From: Coraliomargarita sp.
GTDB lineage: Bacteria > Verrucomicrobiota > Verrucomicrobiia > Opitutales > UBA953
Direction of reading: 5' to 3'
Length of the DNA: 64,000 nt
Assembly (NCBI GenBank): GCA_024638885.1
Contig: JAHEJL010000001.1
Location: forward strand, 678,965-742,964
Shown: piece by piece, positions 63,023-64,000 of the stretch
Layout of the letters: every line of letters begins with the position of its first letter
Numbering within the stretch: position 1 is the first letter of the stretch
Made by a program: the position numbers and the translations under genes
Notes under the pieces: model-generated
Database searches by the model: none
What the model saw: the letters and a program-made list of their open reading frames with translations, nothing else
Told to the model about the DNA's origin: nothing

Positions 63023-63038
63023 TGGCACGGGCGGTGCT
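63023..63038 (+). promoter_or_regulatory. Sigma-54-type promoter of the glutamine synthetase gene
   Basis: TGGCACGGGCGGTGCT matches TGGCACG-N4-TTGC with GG and GC ten bases apart. Predicted transcription start is near 63049, leaving a leader of about 33 bases before the ATG. Confidence 0.75.
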
Positions 63039-63081
63039 TTGAAATTGTTCGTAATTAGTCACCTTTCCAATCCCCCAATCC

Positions 63082-64000
63082 ATGAGCACCAACCCAGCCC
63101 GCCGCAACGCCATCGAGGCGATTGCTTCTCAGCCTCGCCTTCAGGGCAGCTTCGACTTCCGCAATGAGAAGATCGATCTGATCTACGGCCAGAATGTCTT
63201 CTCCCTCGATAAGATGGAGAAGCGCCTCCCGAAGGACGTCTTCAAGTCCCTCAAGGCCAGCATCGAAGCCGGTATCAAGCTGGATGCCGCCGCCGCCGAC
63301 GTCGTCGCCGCCGCCATCAAGGATTGGGCTCTCGAGCGTGGCGCCACGCACTACGCCCACGTGTTCTACCCGCTCACCGGCTTCACCGCCGAGAAGCATG
63401 ACACCTTCTTCGAGCCTAACGGCAACAGCACCCTCGCCCAGTTCTCCGGCAAGGCGCTGATCCAGGCCGAACCCGACGCCTCCTCCTTCCCGAACGGCGG
63501 CCTCCGCTCCACCTTCGAAGCCCGCGGTTACACCGCTTGGGACGTCACCTCCCCGGCCTACATCTTCGACACCGAGAACGGTTCCACGCTCTGCATCCCG
63601 ACCGCCTTCGTGTCGTGGAAGGGCGAGGCCCTCGACAAGAAGACCCCGCTGCTCCGCTCGATGGCTGCCGTCAACAAGGCCGCTTCCCGCGTCCTCGCGC
63701 TCTTCGGCAAGAAGCACGGCTACATCTCCGCTTCCTGCGGTCCTGAGCAGGAGTACTTCCTGATCGACTCCCGCCTCTTCCACCTCCGTCCCGACCTCTA
63801 CACCTGCGGTCGCTCCCTCTTCGGCGCCAAGCCGGCGAAGGGCCAGGAGTTCGAAGACCAGTACTTCGGCACCATCCCGGATCGCGTGCTCGCCTGCATG
63901 ATGGAAACCGAGCGCGAGTGCTTCAAGCTCGGTATCCCGATCAAGACCCGCCACAACGAAGTCGCTCCGGCCCAGTACGAAGTGGCTCCGATCTACGAAT
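63082..64000 (+). CDS. glnN: Type III glutamine synthetase (GlnN), partial
   Basis: ATP-dependent ammonia assimilation enzyme. The window holds the first 306 residues of a family whose members have about 700. The N-terminal type III mark is present ([20 protein letters not shown]), then [18 protein letters not shown] and [11 protein letters not shown]. The metal-site Glu pattern [10 protein letters not shown] lies near residue 221, and [17 protein letters not shown] at the edge is the conserved glutamate/ATP segment of the family. The start ATG at 63082 follows the sigma-54 promoter by a short C-rich leader without an SD sequence. Confidence 0.96.
   Translation, partial: MSTNPARRNAIEAIASQPRLQGSFDFRNEKIDLIYGQNVFSLDKMEKRLPKDVFKSLKASIEAGIKLDAAAADVVAAAIKDWALERGATHYAHVFYPLTGFTAEKHDTFFEPNGNSTLAQFSGKALIQAEPDASSFPNGGLRSTFEARGYTAWDVTSPAYIFDTENGSTLCIPTAFVSWKGEALDKKTPLLRSMAAVNKAASRVLALFGKKHGYISASCGPEQEYFLIDSRLFHLRPDLYTCGRSLFGAKPAKGQEFEDQYFGTIPDRVLACMMETERECFKLGIPIKTRHNEVAPAQYEVAPIYE

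Noticed and set aside
62941..63081. AT-rich patch before glnN as a mobile-element or phage trace
   Set aside because: The patch is short, has no target duplication or terminal repeats, and is better explained by the dyads and the sigma-54 promoter.

Overview
The window looks like a chromosomal segment of a high-GC (roughly two-thirds G+C by eye) member of the Verrucomicrobiota, most likely near the Opitutae. This is an inference from gene content. It rests on a double-length UvrA of the kind known from Chlamydia, a type III glutamine synthetase, a DUF1080 exported protein, a multi-CxxCH cytochrome with a partner propeller protein, and ribosomal operons with several expected genes missing. I saw no 16S rRNA, tRNA, phage, transposase, CRISPR array or integron. 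No gene-free stretch exceeds about 220 bases, so this is dense core genome.

Layout. 1-3043 (minus): clpP, a rhomboid protease and a C-terminal processing protease cut by the window edge. 3157-4227 (plus): an orphan ABC ATPase. 4285-9437 (plus): four consecutive genes for exported proteins (DJ-1/PfpI-like, Tat-exported TIM barrel, five-heme cytochrome c, beta-propeller dehydrogenase-like), tightly spaced or overlapping. 9466-16950: MATE exporter, rplU-rpmA, gamma-carbonic anhydrase, an uncharacterised protein, DUF1080 protein, methyltransferase, an orphan sigma-54 response regulator and a YdcF/SanA-like protein. 16952-31113 (minus): dprA, nnr, acpS, pdxJ, the 1839-residue uvrA, a 5-formyl-THF cyclo-ligase, ctaB, ctaA, sufE and an exported helical-repeat protein.

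31286-49785 (plus) is the joined str-S10-spc-alpha supercluster, from rpsL to rplQ, including fusA, secY, map and rpoA. It lacks tuf, rpmD (L30), adk, infA and rpmJ (L36) at their usual places. A small exported-protein gene sits between rpsS and rplV. Downstream on the plus strand come a membrane zinc ribbon protein, guaA, dnaX, a phosphoesterase, hrpB, a DEDD exonuclease and mdh. 58081-63081 holds a DUF362-like protein, an MFS transporter, a protoporphyrinogen oxidase and a DUF481 protein. The type III glutamine synthetase gene runs off the right edge.

How parts fit together. The sigma-54 response regulator gene (14666-16162) and the glutamine synthetase gene (63082-) both have a sigma-54-type promoter. 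In each, an AT-rich dyad of the form TGYYTA-N4-TARRCA lies 52-53 bases upstream of the -24 element. This suggests the regulator controls itself and nitrogen assimilation. dnaX carries a run of nine A at the tau/gamma boundary with stops in both other frames, suggesting a built-in short product. Almost no gene in the ribosomal cluster has a Shine-Dalgarno sequence, and several other genes have -10-like boxes placed for leaderless mRNAs, so start selection here is probably largely SD-independent.
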